Positions 18,691 through 26,521 of a DNA stretch of 46,202 nucleotides are shown piece after piece. The notes under the pieces were generated by a model. The model was given only the letters and a program-made list of their open reading frames with translations, had not been told where the DNA came from and ran no database searches. The translations under genes were made by a program, and so were the position numbers. The first letter of the stretch is position 1, and each line of letters opens with the position of its first letter. The stretch comes from JBMORL01 sp049322335 (GTDB lineage Bacteria; Bacteroidota; Bacteroidia; Flavobacteriales_D; UBA2798): the NCBI GenBank assembly GCA_049322335.1, contig JBMORL010000130.1, positions 1 through 46,202 on the forward strand, in the 5' to 3' direction.

Positions 18691-19752
18691 TTAATTTGGT
18701 GCACTAATAAAATGAACGATTTTTGCCGTTTTATACCTAAATCCATGCCTGTATCTCCCTGTTGGATAACACACATTAAGCAATGTAGGTGTATACCCTA
18801 AATCAATTGATGCTACGTCCAAATATGAAATAGCATCATTTATAGGAAAAGAAACGGAAATCCTCCAATCTAAATAATCTCTTATCATATTCTTATAATG
18901 TGTTAATTCAGTATAACATAGAGTTGCCCCAAGCAATCCTGAGTGCCATAACCCATCAATATCAGAAGTGCCCCAATATTTTAGTATACCAGGGGTATTG
19001 GGACAATTAACAGGAACATAATAGGAAACGGAAGGTGTTATCCAGTCTGACATTGGTGATATGTTTGTATAAATAGCATTTGCTACTGCCCCAATTTGAT
19101 ATCTAGTTTTTAATTTTCTTTCTATCTTCTCTGCTGCATTATTTGCAAAAGGTGTATAAGGAATAGTACCAAATCCGTAATAACAATCCGTAGGTTGAAA
19201 TTCTTCAGATAACAATTCACCTATCGGAGTAATACGAGTACCTCTTACAATTTTAATTACAAGATCAATATAAGCCTCCCTTTCCTTTTGGCTCTCCACA
19301 TCTACCATTAAAAGGCCGAATATGCTTGTTCTTTGATTTCCTATTACAGAATCAGCAGTTTCATACAAATTGTTATACGTTACAACCATATCCGAATAAT
19401 TCACAACCGGTTCGCCATTGCTAGTATACGAAGAAATTGGTAAAGAGATTACGAGAGAATCCACAAAAAAACTATCTAATGGTTCACTCATGTCGGCAAA
19501 GTCATAATTGGCCGTTGCCTCAATGATCCAAACCGATTCCTCAACAGAATATTCTTCCTCTACGCGGTTCAGTTTGCCTTCTTTGAATTTTTCATGGTCT
19601 TTTTTAAACGTTCCTATTCTTTCCAAAATTTCTTTTTCCTCAGAAGGCGGGGTAAATTTTAGGTTAGACAGAGAGACCTTTTCCTCTTGTTTTTGGCAGG
19701 ATTGCACCACCAGCGCAACCACCACAGAAAATAACAGTACTTGTTTTTTCAT
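18691..19752 (-). CDS. Lipoprotein of unknown function
   Basis: A 353-residue protein with a lipoprotein signal: MKKQVLLFSVVVALVVQSC, lipobox ending at Cys19, then a Lys/Glu-rich linker (QKQEEKVSLSN, KKDHEKFKEGKLN). The body has two parts: an alpha-beta region with VEESVWIIEATANYDFADMS and SFFVDSLVISLPI, then a region with a cluster of Cys (DCYYGFGTIPY, VNCPNTPG, LCYTELTHY). Its closing segment is aromatic. I recognise no named family. Base composition is AT-richer than the neighbours. It is first in a pair with the T9SS cargo gene 7 bp downstream, so it may anchor or partner that protein. Confidence 0.6.
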   Translation of the reverse strand: MKKQVLLFSVVVALVVQSCQKQEEKVSLSNLKFTPPSEEKEILERIGTFKKDHEKFKEGKLNRVEEEYSVEESVWIIEATANYDFADMSEPLDSFFVDSLVISLPISSYTSNGEPVVNYSDMVVTYNNLYETADSVIGNQRTSIFGLLMVDVESQKEREAYIDLVIKIVRGTRITPIGELLSEEFQPTDCYYGFGTIPYTPFANNAAEKIERKLKTRYQIGAVANAIYTNISPMSDWITPSVSYYVPVNCPNTPGILKYWGTSDIDGLWHSGLLGATLCYTELTHYKNMIRDYLDWRISVSFPINDAISYLDVASIDLGYTPTLLNVCYPTGRYRHGFRYKTAKIVHFISAPN

Positions 19753-20130
19753 GTTTCTGATTTTTAAAATTAATTGTTTAACATCATTTTTATTCGATAT
19801 TTTGATCTGATTTTTTCAATTTTATATATACAGGTCCAATTCACTAAATCCTTAGCCACTTTATTATCAAAGGGGGCCTGACACCTAAAAAATACAGGCA
19901 AACAGATACTGAACCTAAATGATAACGAATTCCTTTATTACCTGAAATAGACAGGTAATGTTCTGCTTGCCGCTTCTTTCCATTATTATTCATCTTTTCA
20001 GAATCTGGCGCTTCAAAACAATCTGATATACAATATTCAAAAGCGAATATATAAATAATAAAGCATATATGCTCGTGTATATATGCTCTTACATAAATGC
20101 CTGTAACTTAAAACCTTTGTAAAAAAACCG
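19753..20130. promoter_or_regulatory. AT-rich divergent intergenic region with small palindromes and a direct repeat
   Basis: This 378-bp gap separates the minus-strand lipoprotein gene from the plus-strand XRE regulator. Visible signals are a perfect 8-bp inverted repeat ATTACCTG/CAGGTAAT with a 7-base spacer (19937-19959), a 12-bp perfect palindrome AGCATATATGCT (20062-20073), and a direct repeat of atatatgctc (20065-20074 and 20079-20088, 14-bp period). The last two lie 43-69 bp before the regulator start and are plausible operators. No gene was seen. Confidence 0.4.
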
Positions 20131-20385
20131 GTGATAAATATTAAAGACGATAACGGGCTGAAAAAAACAGGGGAGCATTTAAAAAAGCTCAGGAAACAGT
20201 ATAAATTATCCGGTGAGGAATTAGCATATCGTTCCAACATAAGCCATAGTCAAATCACCCGTATAGAATCAGGAAACCAAAATCCCACTTTATCTACATT
20301 GATCAGCATTTGCAAAGGATTAAATATATCCCTCGAAGATTTTTTCAGGGGTCTGGATTATCCCACAATCAAAAGAAAAAAGTAA
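20131..20385 (+). CDS. Small XRE-family helix-turn-helix regulator
   Basis: An 84-residue DNA-binding protein starting with GTG at 20131. An XRE/Cro HTH runs from about residue 13 to 68: GEHLKKLRKQYKLSGEELAYRSNIS, then SHSQITRIESGNQNPTLSTL and ICKGLNISLEDFF. The short C-terminus is basic (IKRKK). There is no partner domain, so it is probably a local repressor. A 12-bp palindrome and 14-bp-spaced direct repeats 50-70 bp upstream could be its own operator. It converges with the FtsB/DivIC-like gene; no toxin partner is visible beside it. Confidence 0.85.
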   Translation: MINIKDDNGLKKTGEHLKKLRKQYKLSGEELAYRSNISHSQITRIESGNQNPTLSTLISICKGLNISLEDFFRGLDYPTIKRKK

Positions 20386-20428
20386 AGGAAAGTTATTACT
20401 GCCACTGCCAACCGCTCCTGCCGCTCGC

Positions 20429-20728
20429 TCATTCCTCCGCCACCACCACAAAAATATCTTCGTTATCGCGTTTGAACATATATTTTTCGCGGGCGAATTT
20501 TTCGAGCAGGGATTTGTCCTTCAACTGGGCCAGTGATTGTTTGGTTTGCTGAATCATTTCCTGTTTGCGTTTTTTTTCCGCTTTCACTTCCTGTAGTTTG
20601 TCCCACACTTTATACTGGCGAATAAGGTCGTTGTTATCGAAAAAAGCCATCCACAAAAAGAAAATGAGGCTGGTGATCACAAACTTATTGCGATAGAAAG
20701 ACGGGATTTTTTTCAGCCACTTTTTCAT
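20429..20728 (-). CDS. FtsB/DivIC-like septum formation initiator
   Basis: A 99-residue single-pass membrane protein. A basic N-terminus (KKWLKKIPSFYRNK) precedes a transmembrane segment at about 15-30 (FVITSLIFFLWMAFF), then a coiled coil rich in Lys, Glu and Gln (40-75), and a closing LLEKFAREKYMFKRDNEDIFVV. The last part matches the FtsB/DivIC family pattern (REKYxxxxxxEDIF) of divisome proteins that form the FtsQBL-like complex. It acts at the septum. In many Bacteroidota this gene sits near other housekeeping genes, and here it is followed by an FMN reductase after 69 bp. Confidence 0.75.
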   Translation of the reverse strand: MKKWLKKIPSFYRNKFVITSLIFFLWMAFFDNNDLIRQYKVWDKLQEVKAEKKRKQEMIQQTKQSLAQLKDKSLLEKFAREKYMFKRDNEDIFVVVAEE

Positions 20729-20797
20729 TCATGGCAAAAATACCTACAGCACGGGTTCCGGAAATACCGGTTCTGAATTTCTATTAACAGTCTATTA

Positions 20798-21319
20798 TTA
20801 AAACCTCAGAAATTTTTCAAGCTGTTTTTCCATTCTGGTGTGTGCTTCAGCAGAAGTGAGTTGCCCGTTTTCGTCTATGAATTTTTCGATATCCGAAATT
20901 TTGGGTTTATCAGATAAAACCTCTACCTGCAGGTAATGCAAAATACCGGTAAAATCATCCATTCCCTTCAGCGCCCCCGCCCTTCCTGCAGAAATTCCCG
21001 CCAAAGCCGACTTTTTACCCCTGAAATGTTTGGGGTGTACAGAATCAATAAAAGTTTTGAGAATACCCGGATATCCGCCATTGTACTCAGGAATGATGAA
21101 AATAAATTTTTCAACAGAAATGATGTATTGCTGTACCACTTTATCAAATTCTTCGCTGAAAACATCCTCTATCTGGGTATAGGCAAAGTCGTGCGGCAGG
21201 TGTTCAAGATTAAGTACCTGCGCTTCCACGCCTTTCTCTTTCAGCTTTTGCAGGTAAATAGCTGCCACTTTCGAACTGTTGCTGTTCTTCCGGTTGGTAG
21301 AACTGATTATTGTGATCAT
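20798..21319 (-). CDS. NADPH-dependent FMN reductase family flavoprotein
   Basis: A 173-residue flavodoxin-fold protein. The phosphate-binding loop lies in SSTNRKNSNSSK (6-17), and the flavin-binding loop is the hallmark PEYNGGYPG (77-85) followed by LKTFIDSVHPKHFRGKK. The next strand SALAGISAGRAGALKGMDDF completes the NADPH-FMN-reductase family (ArsH/Azobenzene-reductase-like) pattern. It is probably a cytosolic quinone, azo or flavin reductase; the true substrate cannot be told. It lies just before, and divergent from, parA. Confidence 0.85.
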   Translation of the reverse strand: MITIISSTNRKNSNSSKVAAIYLQKLKEKGVEAQVLNLEHLPHDFAYTQIEDVFSEEFDKVVQQYIISVEKFIFIIPEYNGGYPGILKTFIDSVHPKHFRGKKSALAGISAGRAGALKGMDDFTGILHYLQVEVLSDKPKISDIEKFIDENGQLTSAEAHTRMEKQLEKFLRF

Positions 21320-21390
21320 CGTTTTTTTCCTCTGTTAATAACTTTTCAATTAACAAAAATCTGTTTAAAATTAGCTCCCGTTTTTTCCGG

Positions 21391-21419
21391 TTCGTCCCCG
21401 TGGATAATAGCTATCTTTA
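21391..21419 (+). promoter_or_regulatory. Candidate promoter of the parA operon
   Basis: A TTCG (-33-like, 21391) and TATCTTTA (21412-21419, one base from TAnnTTTG) are separated by 18 bases, about 48 bases before the parA ATG. The same TATCTTTA box recurs before porP (41369). Confidence 0.4.
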
Positions 21420-21466
21420 CGAATACAAATTAAACGAATTCATTTAACTTTTTAGATTTTATTGTG

Positions 21467-22270
21467 ATGGGGAAAATTATTGCGATTGTCAACCAAAAAG
21501 GCGGAGTGGGAAAAACCACCAGTGCCATTAACCTCAGCGCCTGTTTCGGTGCCCTCGAATTCAAAACCCTGCTGGTGGATGCCGATCCCCAGGCCAATGC
21601 CACTTCAGGTACAGGCTTCGATCCGAAAAATATCAAAACCAGTATCTACGAATGCCTCATTAACGAAGTAAATCCAAAAGATATCATCCTGCAAACCGGC
21701 AATCCCCATCTTGATCTTTTGCCGGCACATATCGACCTGGTAGGAGCCGAAATTGAACTCATCAACCTGCCCAACCGCGAAATGATGATGAAACGCGCAC
21801 TTCAAAAACTCAAAAACGACTACGATTTTATTATTATCGACTGTTCTCCTTCACTGGGACTTATCACCGTAAACGCACTTTCGGCTGCTGATTCGGTGAT
21901 CATTCCCGTTCAGTGCGAGTATTTTGCACTGGAAGGACTGGGCAAGCTGTTAAATACTGTTAAGATCGTACAACAACGCCTCAATACCGAGTTATCTATA
22001 GAAGGAATCCTGCTTACTATGTACGACACCCGTCTCCGTTTAGCCAACCAGGTAGTGGATGAAGTAAAAACACATTTCCAGCAAATGGTATTTGATACCA
22101 TCATTCACCGTAATACCACACTTGGCGAAGCTCCCAGCCACGGAGAAACCATTATTATGCACGATGCCACCAGCAAAGGCGCTATAAATTATCTTAATTT
22201 AGCACGGGAAATCCTGCAGAAAAATGAGATGACCCGCATTAGTGAAGCGGATAAAATTATCGAAGTTTAA
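21467..22270 (+). CDS. parA: Chromosome-partitioning ATPase ParA/Soj
   Basis: A 267-residue deviant-Walker ATPase. Motifs are KGGVGKTT (Walker A, residues 11-18), DADPQANAT (A'), FIIIDCSPSLG (Walker B) and the later IPVQCEYFALEG. It works with ParB and parS to move the origin region. A GTG in frame at 21464 would add one residue; I chose ATG 21467 because the MGKIIAIVNQKGG start is typical. parB follows after 8 bp, and the order parA-parB-DUF5683-dapB-lepB is familiar in Bacteroidota, where it marks a core chromosomal locus rather than a plasmid. Confidence 0.95.
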   Translation: MGKIIAIVNQKGGVGKTTSAINLSACFGALEFKTLLVDADPQANATSGTGFDPKNIKTSIYECLINEVNPKDIILQTGNPHLDLLPAHIDLVGAEIELINLPNREMMMKRALQKLKNDYDFIIIDCSPSLGLITVNALSAADSVIIPVQCEYFALEGLGKLLNTVKIVQQRLNTELSIEGILLTMYDTRLRLANQVVDEVKTHFQQMVFDTIIHRNTTLGEAPSHGETIIMHDATSKGAINYLNLAREILQKNEMTRISEADKIIEV

Positions 22271-22278
22271 GAAACAAC

Positions 22279-23193
22279 ATGAGCACAAAAAAGAAAGCAG
22301 CATTGGGGCGGGGCCTCAGTGCATTACTGGCTAATTCCGAAACGGATATTACCACCAAATACGAAGAAAAAAAGTTTTCGGAAGCTGTAGGTTCTATTGC
22401 CCTGCTGAATGTAACTAAAATTGAAACCAATCCTTTTCAGCCACGCCAGCATTTCGATAAACAGGCTCTTGTAGAGCTTACCAACTCCATCAAAGAACAC
22501 GGCATCATTCAACCGATCACCGTTAGAAAACTAGGTTACGACAAATACCAGCTTATCTCGGGTGAAAGACGTTTTCGCGCTGCACAGATTGCAGGATTAA
22601 CAGAAGTACCAGCCTATATCCGCATTGCCAACGACCAGGAAATGCTGGAAATGGCACTCATCGAAAATATTCAGCGCCACGATCTTGATTCTATAGAAAT
22701 TGCCATCGGCTACCAGCGACTCATCGAAGAATGTAAACTTACACAGGAAGAACTGAGCGGACGTGTGGGAAAAGACAGAACCACCGTTACCAATTATCTT
22801 CGTTTGCTAAAACTTCCACCCGAAATTCAACTGGGAATTCGCGAGAGAAAAATTACTATGGGACATGCACGTGCACTGGTTTCCATTACCGATCCCAAAA
22901 AACAGGTACAGGTTTACAATGAAGTGATCGATAATGAACTGAGCGTTAGAAAAACCGAATCCCTGGCACGTGAAGCCAATGAGGGAATGGCTCCTTCCAA
23001 TAATACATTGCCAAAAATTACCAATAACGCTCACCATCTTTCGTTTGCCGAACAAAAAATATGTGACGACCTTTCCAATCACCTCAATACAGAAGTGCAG
23101 ATTAAAAAAACAACACAGGGCGATGGAAAGATCATTATTGAATTCCGTTCCTCCAGCGATCTTGAACGCATCATCGAACTGCTCGATATATAA
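22279..23193 (+). CDS. parB: Chromosome-partitioning protein ParB/Spo0J
   Basis: A 304-residue ParB. The N-terminal basic GRGLSALLA motif (10-18) is the ParA-interacting region. The ParB/CTPase domain has NPFQPR (51-56), GERRFRAAQ (95-103, CTP-binding box) and MALIENIQRHDL. An HTH region follows (LTQEELSGRVGKDRTTVTNYLRLLKLP, TMGHARALVS) and a C-terminal dimerisation domain. Its start lies 8 bp after parA. Two CACGTG cores lie inside the gene (22868-22873 and 22967-22972), but neither gives a convincing parS. Confidence 0.95.
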   Translation: MSTKKKAALGRGLSALLANSETDITTKYEEKKFSEAVGSIALLNVTKIETNPFQPRQHFDKQALVELTNSIKEHGIIQPITVRKLGYDKYQLISGERRFRAAQIAGLTEVPAYIRIANDQEMLEMALIENIQRHDLDSIEIAIGYQRLIEECKLTQEELSGRVGKDRTTVTNYLRLLKLPPEIQLGIRERKITMGHARALVSITDPKKQVQVYNEVIDNELSVRKTESLAREANEGMAPSNNTLPKITNNAHHLSFAEQKICDDLSNHLNTEVQIKKTTQGDGKIIIEFRSSSDLERIIELLDI

Positions 23194-23197
23194 ATTC

Positions 23198-23240
23198 AGG
23201 TCATTGGTCAGTCAATAGTCATTTGTCATTGGGGAATGAG
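23198..23240. repeat. Degenerate gtcattggtcagt repeat
   Basis: A short low-complexity stretch (ggtcattggtcagtcaatag, tcatttgtcattgggg) between parB and the DUF5683 gene, related to the spacer at 5341-5490. It has no visible function. Confidence 0.4.
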
Positions 23241-23298
23241 ATTAAAATTTTTGATTTAAAGAAATAAAAACGCAGACATAATCAAAAACAACTAATTC

Positions 23299-23832
23299 AT
23301 GTTTCGTTTTCTGTTTCTTTTGTTTATTCTTTTTTTTGTGAATGAAATTCATGCACAGGATTCGGTTTCGGTAAAAAAAGACACCAACTTTCATTCTCCC
23401 AAAAAGGCCGCCCTGTTTTCAACCGTCTTACCCGGACTCGGACAAGGGTATAACAAAAAATACTGGAAAATTCCCGTGGTGTATGCCGCATTGGGAGTGA
23501 GCACTTATTTTGTTATTGATAATTCAAAAAACTATCACCGCTACCGCAACGAATATCTTTTCAGGCTGGATAATCCCGGGATGACCAGCGATACCGAACT
23601 GGAAGTATATGATGACGGGCAGCTGAGAACCATCATCGACCAATACCAGCGGTGGAGAGATATTTCATGGATCACTCTCGGGGCGTTTTATGTGCTTAAT
23701 ATCGTTGATGCCACCGTTGATGCCTATCTCTGGCGGTTTGACGTGAGCGATAACCTCAGTTTTCATCTCCGGCCCGCACTTACCGGCACAACTTCCCTTC
23801 ATCCGGGATTCAGGTTATCCATTAAATTTTAA
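23299..23832 (+). CDS. DUF5683 domain protein
   Basis: A 177-residue exported or membrane protein with a signal-like hydrophobic N-terminus (residues 2-13, then NEIHAQD). The DUF5683 signature is present: SPKKAALFSTVLPGLGQGYNKKYWKIP, followed by a hydrophobic segment (VVYAALGVSTYFVIDN), and a second one (ISWITLGAFYVLNIVDA) before AYLWRFD. It is conserved next to parB in Bacteroidota, and its function is unknown. The dapB ATG follows 14 bp after its stop. Confidence 0.8.
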   Translation: MFRFLFLLFILFFVNEIHAQDSVSVKKDTNFHSPKKAALFSTVLPGLGQGYNKKYWKIPVVYAALGVSTYFVIDNSKNYHRYRNEYLFRLDNPGMTSDTELEVYDDGQLRTIIDQYQRWRDISWITLGAFYVLNIVDATVDAYLWRFDVSDNLSFHLRPALTGTTSLHPGFRLSIKF

Positions 23833-23837
23833 CTTTG
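23830..23837 (+). promoter_or_regulatory. Candidate -7 box TAACTTTG before dapB
   Basis: An exact TAnnTTTG match straddling the DUF5683 stop codon and ending 9 bases before the dapB ATG at 23847. It may give an internal promoter, but no TTG partner is evident. Confidence 0.25.
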
Positions 23838-23846
23838 TCGCTATCT

Positions 23847-24560
23847 ATGAAAATTGCATTGATAGGATATGGAAAAATGGGACGCGAAATTGAATCCGTT
23901 GCCCTGGGACGCGGACATGAAATCGTGCTGAAAGTAAATTCCCAAAATCCAAATTTCAGTATCGATGAACTGAGAAAAGCAGAAGTAGCTATCGAATTCA
24001 GTAAACCTGATTTTGTGATCGGAAATATTAAAAGCTGCTTTAATGCAGGTGTTCCTGTAGTAATAGGTACAACGGGTTGGTATAATCACTACGAACAGAT
24101 TAAAAAAATCTGCTGGGATAATAATCAATGCATGTTGGCCGCCACCAATTTCAGCATTGGTGTAAATATTTTTTTCGAACTCAGCAAACGCCTCGCTGAA
24201 ATGATGAACGACCATTGGGAATATGATGTTATCATTGATGAAATTCATCATACCCAAAAACTCGATGCGCCCAGCGGCACTGCCATCACTATTGCCGAAG
24301 GAATAATGGAAAAACTCGAGCGAAAAGATAAATGGGTGAATGAAAAAGACAATGTTGACAATCACCTTAACATTTTTTCACACCGCATCGACAACATTCC
24401 CGGCACACATGTGGTTAAGTACACATCGCCTATTGACGACATCGAAATAAAACACACTGCACACAACCGGAAAGGATTTGCCATGGGAGCCGTTGTTGCC
24501 GCAGAGTGGATAGCAGGGAAAAAGGGAGTATTTACGATGAAGGATGTTTTGAAGTTGTGA
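23847..24560 (+). CDS. dapB: 4-hydroxy-tetrahydrodipicolinate reductase
   Basis: A 237-residue DapB. The Rossmann motif is GYGKMG (7-12). Further motifs are VVIGTTGW, ATNFSIGVN, the catalytic segment EIHHTQKLDAPSGTA (about 131-146, with the HH pair and K) and the C-terminal HTAHNRKGFAMGAVVAAEW. It reduces 4-hydroxy-tetrahydrodipicolinate in lysine and diaminopimelate synthesis. A TTG at 23835 extends the frame by four codons; I reject it because MKIALIGYGKMG begins the canonical fold. It is part of the parA-lepB block. The gene ends in a typical 3' end and is followed by 255 bp of spacer. Confidence 0.95.
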   Translation: MKIALIGYGKMGREIESVALGRGHEIVLKVNSQNPNFSIDELRKAEVAIEFSKPDFVIGNIKSCFNAGVPVVIGTTGWYNHYEQIKKICWDNNQCMLAATNFSIGVNIFFELSKRLAEMMNDHWEYDVIIDEIHHTQKLDAPSGTAITIAEGIMEKLERKDKWVNEKDNVDNHLNIFSHRIDNIPGTHVVKYTSPIDDIEIKHTAHNRKGFAMGAVVAAEWIAGKKGVFTMKDVLKL

Positions 24561-24815
24561 GGAGAGAAAGGAGTGATCAGTGATGAGCGATGAGTGAAGA
24601 GAGGGGGGGGCAAAAGGGATGAGCAGAGGGGATGGTAGTCATTCGTCATTAGTCAGCGGTAAGAGGTTAGTAATAATCCAAATGATAAAAAAGAAATAAA
24701 AATGATAAATAATAAATGCATCTCTCCGCGACCTCCGCGTATCCTCTGCGTTCTCCGCGGTTTTCGCATTCCAAACGGATTAATGTACATGTCAAAAATC
24801 TAATTTAGAAACTAT
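24561..24815. repeat. Repeat-rich spacer between dapB and lepB
   Basis: The region holds no gene. It contains a G9 run (24604-24612), gtcattcgtcattagtcag words (24638-24660), AT-rich tandem words (aaatgataaa, aataaaaatgataaataata), and a cluster of ctccgcgacctccgcg, cctctgcgttctccgcgg near 24720-24765, a motif type often dispersed in Bacteroidota spacers. It may separate dapB from the signal peptidases transcriptionally. Confidence 0.5.
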
Positions 24816-26519
24816 ATGTCAATCATCGCTAATATTCTTCTTCTTCTTCTTATCGGAATATATTTTTACTCTTTCCCGAAATTATTTGAAAAAGCGGGAA
24901 GAAAAAAAAGTGACGGATACATTCCGTTTTACAATTTTTACGTGCTCACAAAAATTTTGCACCGCCCGTGGTGGTGGTATATTTTGTTCATCATTCCGGG
25001 AGTAAATTTCCTGATGATATTTGTGGTAAATGTGGAGCTGGCACGCGCCTACAACAAAAGAAAACTAAATGATTTGTTAAAAGCCATTTTTATCCCCTGG
25101 ATATTTATTCCGCAAATGGCCAATGCGCAAGATCTCACTTATACAGGCCCGATTGACTATAAAGCGATAAAAAAATCATTTGCACAGGAATGGTTTGATG
25201 CTTTGATTTTTGCCGTAATTGCCGCTACCATTATCCGCACCTTTTTCCTCGAAGCATTTAAAATTCCCACCCCTTCTATGGAAAAAAATCTTTTGGTGGG
25301 AGATTTTTTATTTGTAAGCAAAGTGCACTACGGGGCAAAAATTCCTGAAACACCTATCACTTTTCCATTCACCCATAATACGCTTCCTTTTTTCAATTCC
25401 AAAAGTTATCTCGAAATTTTTACCATGCCCCATTTACGCCTGCCGGGATTCACCAGTGTTCAGCGCAACGATGTGGTAGTTTTTAATTTCCCCGCGGGAG
25501 ATTCGGTGTTCCTGGATAAAACAGACAGAACCTATTATTCCGAATTAAGTAATATGGCATTCCAGAATTTTGTAAAAAAATACAAAATGAATACCGGGAA
25601 AAGCGAGTTGGACATGAATACTATCGACAGCATGATAGTATACGATTTTGATAAAGTGAAAGAACAGGAAATGGCGCTGATAAGAAAACAACAGATCAAT
25701 AAAAACAACATTATCCTCAGGCCGCTGGATAAAAAAGACAATTATATCAAACGTTGCGTGGGAATTCCCGGTGACGTGATTGAAGTAAAAGACCGGCAAC
25801 TTTACATAAATGGTGAACCCTCGGGAGATACGGAACTGATGCAGTTTAATTATGTAATTGAAACCGGTGAGCCTGTAAAATCTGAATCCTCAAGAAGGCA
25901 GGAGTGGAAACAACAATTTAATGTGAGCTCCACCGATCATCATTTTCTGAATAAAAGCACGGGGGTAGTTTATGTGCCGGTTACCAATAAAGATCTTCCC
26001 GATTTCCAAAAGAAATTCAAATCGGTGAACCCGGTGATTAAAAAGAAAGGTTATTATTACAATTACGGAAAAATGACCAGCTACCCGGTTCATGATATGA
26101 ATGTGATGGTGGAAGGAACCTTTGACGACAGCCGTTTTATGCCCGTTTTCCCCAATGATATCCGTTATAACTGGACAGAAGATAATTTCGGCCCGCTGCG
26201 CATACCCGCAGAAGGTGAGACAGTGGAACTGACCCTTGAAAACCTTCCGTTGTACAGGAGAATTATCGAAGTGTATGAGCATAATACACTGGAAATAAAA
26301 GGCGCTGATATTTTTATCAACGGAGAAAAGGCAACGTCTTACACCTTTCAGCAGAACTATTACTGGCTGATGGGAGACAACCGCCAGAACTCTGCCGATT
26401 CGCGCTTCTGGGGATTTGTTCCCGAAGATCACGTAGTAGGCAAGGCCGTTCTCATCTGGTTCTCAAGCGATCCTGAAACCGGTGTGCGCTGGAACAGGAT
26501 ATTTAAATCTATAGAGTAA
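24816..26519 (+). CDS. lepB: Signal peptidase I with N-terminal membrane domain and long insertion
   Basis: A 567-residue type I signal peptidase. Residues 1-104 form an extra N-terminal domain with two hydrophobic segments (IIANILLLLLIGIYFYSF; WWWYILFIIPGVNFLMIF), as in DUF5684 fusions. The catalytic TM segment is at 126-140. Ser154 lies in IPTPSMEKN and the general-base Lys312 in YIKRCVGIPGD. The two are 158 residues apart, against 55 in E. coli, so about 100 residues are inserted (175-300). The C-terminal box is GDNRQNSADSRFWGFVP. It cleaves signal peptides of exported proteins and T9SS cargo at the inner membrane. The next gene starts 2 bases after its stop. Confidence 0.9.
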   Translation: MSIIANILLLLLIGIYFYSFPKLFEKAGRKKSDGYIPFYNFYVLTKILHRPWWWYILFIIPGVNFLMIFVVNVELARAYNKRKLNDLLKAIFIPWIFIPQMANAQDLTYTGPIDYKAIKKSFAQEWFDALIFAVIAATIIRTFFLEAFKIPTPSMEKNLLVGDFLFVSKVHYGAKIPETPITFPFTHNTLPFFNSKSYLEIFTMPHLRLPGFTSVQRNDVVVFNFPAGDSVFLDKTDRTYYSELSNMAFQNFVKKYKMNTGKSELDMNTIDSMIVYDFDKVKEQEMALIRKQQINKNNIILRPLDKKDNYIKRCVGIPGDVIEVKDRQLYINGEPSGDTELMQFNYVIETGEPVKSESSRRQEWKQQFNVSSTDHHFLNKSTGVVYVPVTNKDLPDFQKKFKSVNPVIKKKGYYYNYGKMTSYPVHDMNVMVEGTFDDSRFMPVFPNDIRYNWTEDNFGPLRIPAEGETVELTLENLPLYRRIIEVYEHNTLEIKGADIFINGEKATSYTFQQNYYWLMGDNRQNSADSRFWGFVPEDHVVGKAVLIWFSSDPETGVRWNRIFKSIE

Positions 26520-26521
26520 GT

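Noticed and set aside
22866..22977. Possible parS sites inside parB (TGCACGTGCA and GGCACGTGAAGCC)
   Set aside because: They share the CACGTG core but match the TGTTnCACGTGnAACA consensus poorly.
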